Below, in pieces: positions 61,121-64,000 of a stretch of 64,000 bases of DNA (position 1 is its first letter; every line of letters starts with the position of its first letter). A program made the translations under genes and the position numbers. The stretch is from the NCBI GenBank assembly GCA_021234155.1, contig JAJEKV010000536.1, positions 91,333-155,332 on the forward strand, written 5' to 3'. The notes under the pieces are model-generated. The model saw only the letters and a list, made by a program, of their open reading frames with translations, made no database searches and was not told the origin of the DNA. Origin of the DNA: Isoetes taiwanensis (Eukaryota; Streptophyta; Lycopodiopsida; Isoetales; Isoetaceae).

Positions 61121-61959
61121 TTACATTGTTATTGGGAGACTGGCCATAATTTTTTCATGGGTCTCCTGTGAAATTCTGTACATGTCTGTGCCTTCTACTT
61201 TTTCCATATCAATTTTAGGATATCTTACCACATGGCTGTGCACGGAGGCTTCGGGTTGTTTAGTGAGCAACATATACTTGAAATTACCCAAGAATTGATA
61301 ATACAATCCACTTAAGATAACCTCATGCACTCCAAATTTTTGCCCCCATCCATCTTTGTATGAATCTTCAAGTGTGCATTTGGGTTCTGTGCACTTGAGG
61401 ATGTAGAAGTCCACACCCTCTGAATTGTCTACCTCAGCATTCACTGCAAAATTGTCACCTACCTCTACCAAATTACTGATCCATTCATTGGCTTGTTCAA
61501 GAGTCTCCTTTTTCTTCTCAACTCCCGGTTTTAAGCTGGTAGAGTTACCTCCACTTTCCAAATCTACGTATTGATGCAGGAGTCCCAATTATGATCCATG
61601 CAAAACGGCGAGAAACATGACAGGGCATCTATGAGCAAGCTGTTTGGTCTAGTCTTGTGGCAGTGTCCGACATGGTGAATCTTCTTTGTGCCTTTGAGTG
61701 TTTCAATTTCATATTCTTCCATGTTTGCCACAACAAAGAGGTTCAATTTCCCAAAAATATCTTTTTTGATCTCATACATTTCATCGGTAGATTGGTATTT
61801 CTTTGAAATATGTACATGAAATTTTACAATATCTTTAGCATGCCTCGTTTGCACACCATTGGGTTTGAGTTGTTCCTTACTTAGCGACCTTTTTGATAAC
61901 AAGCACACGACCATCATGTTCACCTTTACCATGAGCAAGTGGCAAAGTAGTTCCACCAC
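61121..61959 (-). pseudogene. Unidentified protein, two overlapping frames, likely frameshifted
   Basis: The minus frame 61959-61564 (131 codons) contains KDIVKFHVHISKKYQ and ends in NSLLIDALSCFSPFCMDHNW followed by DSCINT. The overlapping frame 61588-61121 continues with VGDNFAVNAEVDNSEGVDFY, ILKCTEPKC, DSYKDGWGQKFGVHEVILSG, YYQFLGN and SHVVRYPKIDMEKVEGTDMY. Composition and continuity across the overlap suggest one protein of about 280 residues with a single frameshift or a small intron near 61575. The Cys-rich CFSPFC-x7-C could bind zinc. I do not recognise the family; it may belong to a transposon, given the surroundings. Confidence 0.5.
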
Positions 61960-63342
61960 TATTTCCTTGTCATTGATTGTGAAGCACCGCCCTAAGAAAA
62001 AAAGGGTTTTCGGCTTGAATTGTGATGAGCGTCATCACTCCAAAACCAATGCTTCTCATACTCTATTTCACGTTTCCTAAGCCATGCAACATGCTTTTGT
62101 AGGCAGTGTTCCACAAATAATGAGTCATGCACTTTATCATCAGAAATGTAAAAGTGAGTCTCTTTTATGATCTTCCTACCGTTGTTGAGTCTATTCTGAT
62201 CCGCCCAACCTTCGTTTTTTCTTCTTTGGGCGGTCTTCTTACGTGCGACAGAACAGGAATATCGGCACTTTTGTCATGCCTACTTATGTTATGTGAACAA
62301 GTATAGAAACTTAGTTCTGTATGCGGTGCATTGATGGGGCTCGATTTCGGATCTTGATGCTTTAATTTTACGCAAAGTCAATACCGTATACAATTGTATC
62401 TTCTCGAAATGATGACACACACCGGCGAACCCATTGGCGCCAATGTGCTATGTATTGTGTGGAACAAAATCTGACGTACCTTCTTTTCTTCCTCTTCTGA
62501 AATTCTTTTGGGACTTACGTCATACGTACTAATCTCAAGGCGTGTTTGTACCTCAAAGCCCTTTCTTTGATCCCCGAAATTCTCTCATTCCGGTCCAAGT
62601 TGCTTTTCAAATGTCTTCCAATTAGTACTTGAACCCGTGCCATCCATTTCCCTCGTGGACATTTTTCTAATTCTATCCAACCCATTATTTTTTCCGCCAA
62701 CATCAGCGATTATGATCAAACCACTCCTCATCATTTGCTTTCTTTAATTTCACTTGTCTCCATAAATAATGGTACACTTGATTGTATGCTCCTTGCACAT
62801 TTCCGGGCGGGCCACAAATCTCCGATGTTGGTTACAATTGTCATGAAACCCGATTTTTCAAGATGTTCAATTTTTGCATGATTCAAATTTCAAAAGTGGT
62901 AAATGCAACGGCATGCAACATGCTCTCCATCCTCCTTACAAAACTAGGTTTCAACCTCTCAAAGTCTGCGATACAATTTTGATATGAGGATTCTCCTCTC
63001 TACTTCGAGGTAAATTGCGAAGCTGCCGGAAATGGAGTGTGAATGCCAAATAAATGCTACATATAATGAACCCTACAATATAGGATGAATACTTGTTCGA
63101 CTTCAAAGAAGGTGGTGTAGATGTTCATCTTTATTCTTTTGTCCTACGATACATACTTCCTCCGTCTTTCTTGTATGGAGAAACTCTTGGCGGAACTTGT
63201 CTTGACTTCTCTGTGTGATCTAACATGCTATCCATCCGCTTCCTCCTCACGAACATTGACGGAAGGTCCTTCCCGCATTAGCTTACACCCTTCTGAAAAA
63301 GCATTTGAAATTGAAACTTTCACGGGATCTTTGGAAGCCCTG
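61960..63342. other. Decayed sequence between two minus-strand fragments
   Basis: Short minus frames (for example 62515-62703, WIELEKCPRGKWMARVQVLI) appear protein-like but are broken by stops. They may be the body of the element to which the fragments on either side belong. Confidence 0.3.
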
Positions 63343-63552
63343 TCAGCCACTACCTTGATTCAATGGCTTAGAGCACATTTTGCAACTGGCATTACATAGG
63401 GTGGACTTCCTTACGCGGCATGTAAGCAATTCTCCTGAAAACACATGTTTTGCTACATTGTTGCAGCACAATTGCTTTACCCATTTGCTTTCGGCCATAG
63501 TAACTGTAGATTTCTTTATACTTGAAACGTTGGTAAATCCCCTTGCCCTCAA
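63343..63552 (-). pseudogene. Possible BED-type zinc finger fragment of a hAT-like transposase
   Basis: The minus frame reads ESKWVKQLCCNNVAKHVFSG and later CNASCKMCSKPLNQ. The KW-x4-C-x-N...K.VFSGE pattern resembles the N-terminal BED finger in plant hAT-like and DUF659 proteins (V.CN.C.KVFSGG). The expected second Cys and the His pair are not clearly aligned, so the assignment is weak. No catalytic region was found in the window. Confidence 0.25.
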
Positions 63553-64000
63553 GAAATTTTATTTATCAGGATCGGCCTTTGTCGTACATCATGGCAACAT
63601 GCTGATTTGGTTGGAGCCGCTGCATACCATTTCTCACGAAATTTCACTATAAATGCGGTCACTTTCGGTCGCAATTTCTTATTATTCGTCTTTGAGATAG
63701 AAAGTACTTCTTCTGCTACCTTCTTTACGCCACCGATACGCCTCGATCTCTCTTCCTTCTTTGCATAAATGGCTCACAGCAGGTAGACGGGGGAAGGTGG
63801 GTTTCATCTATCGGGATTTGCGGCTCGCCAGCCCAGGGTGCGTGAGGAGCGAAGGTGTTGAATTTGGATTCGAACAATTCTTTGGGCTGTTAGAATTACT
63901 CATTTCTTGAATTCGGGGTGGAATTTGGCGCCCATCCGGGGAATATAAGCGGGCCTCTGAGCGATATGTTCAGAGCACCCAAACATGTTCATGATTCTCG
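63553..64000. other. Window end; possible retrotransposon primer site
   Basis: Near 63934-63950 the plus strand reads TGGCGCCCATCCGGGGA. Primer sites of some LTR retrotransposons begin TGGCGCC and end in CGGGGA, complementary to tRNA 3' ends, so an LTR could end just upstream, with the element continuing beyond the window. No matching LTR can be tested here. Confidence 0.25.

Overview
This is nuclear DNA from a land plant with a large, repeat-rich genome. The two intact genes are intron-bearing and plant-like, there is a chromodomain-type Ty3/gypsy retrotransposon primed by initiator tRNA-Met, and there is a PPR fragment in the style seen in ferns, lycophytes and mosses. A fern or another seed-free vascular plant is my best guess; the species cannot be read from the sequence. 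Only about 2.5 kb of the 64 kb belongs to genes that look functional.

Layout. (1) 1-4.2 kb: small repeats, a 42-bp-arm inverted repeat at 903-1019, and an intact four-exon plastid acyl carrier protein gene (minus, 1958-2797). (2) 4.2-42.6 kb: one minus-strand LTR retrotransposon. The 5' LTR is at 41068-42595, the primer binding site at 41055-41066, the decayed integrase and chromodomain near 35.6-35.9 kb, the polypurine tract at 6050-6061 and the 3' LTR at 4211-6049. A 236-bp MULE-like MITE sits inside the 3' LTR only. (3) 6.39-35.01 kb: a giant (about 28.6 kb) element with terminal inverted repeats of at least 200 bp lies inside that retrotransposon. It carries broken host-gene pieces (14-3-3, diacylglycerol kinase and several unrecognised coding-like fragments), two 2.9-kb direct repeats and a GAATCT satellite. 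I found no transposase in it. (4) 42.6-49.9 kb: intergenic DNA, a 320-bp-arm inverted repeat (45627-46449), then a tight mosaic of PPR, TRAF-type zinc finger and leucine-rich-repeat fragments. (5) 50.2-51.8 kb: an intact six-exon N-acetyltransferase 9-like gene (minus). (6) 52-64 kb: a LINE reverse transcriptase fragment (YADD), a broken FCP1/NLI-phosphatase-like gene, a poly-glutamate reading frame on a CT-rich microsatellite, and decayed sequence of unknown family.

The two functional genes do different jobs (plastid fatty-acid synthesis; protein N-terminal acetylation) and are about 47 kb apart, separated mostly by the nested insertions. Order of events: the retrotransposon inserted first, then the giant TIR element and the MITE inserted into it. 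The MITE is missing from the sister LTR, and the TIR element splits the retrotransposon's 3' internal region. The most interesting object is the giant TIR element acting as a collector of host exons.
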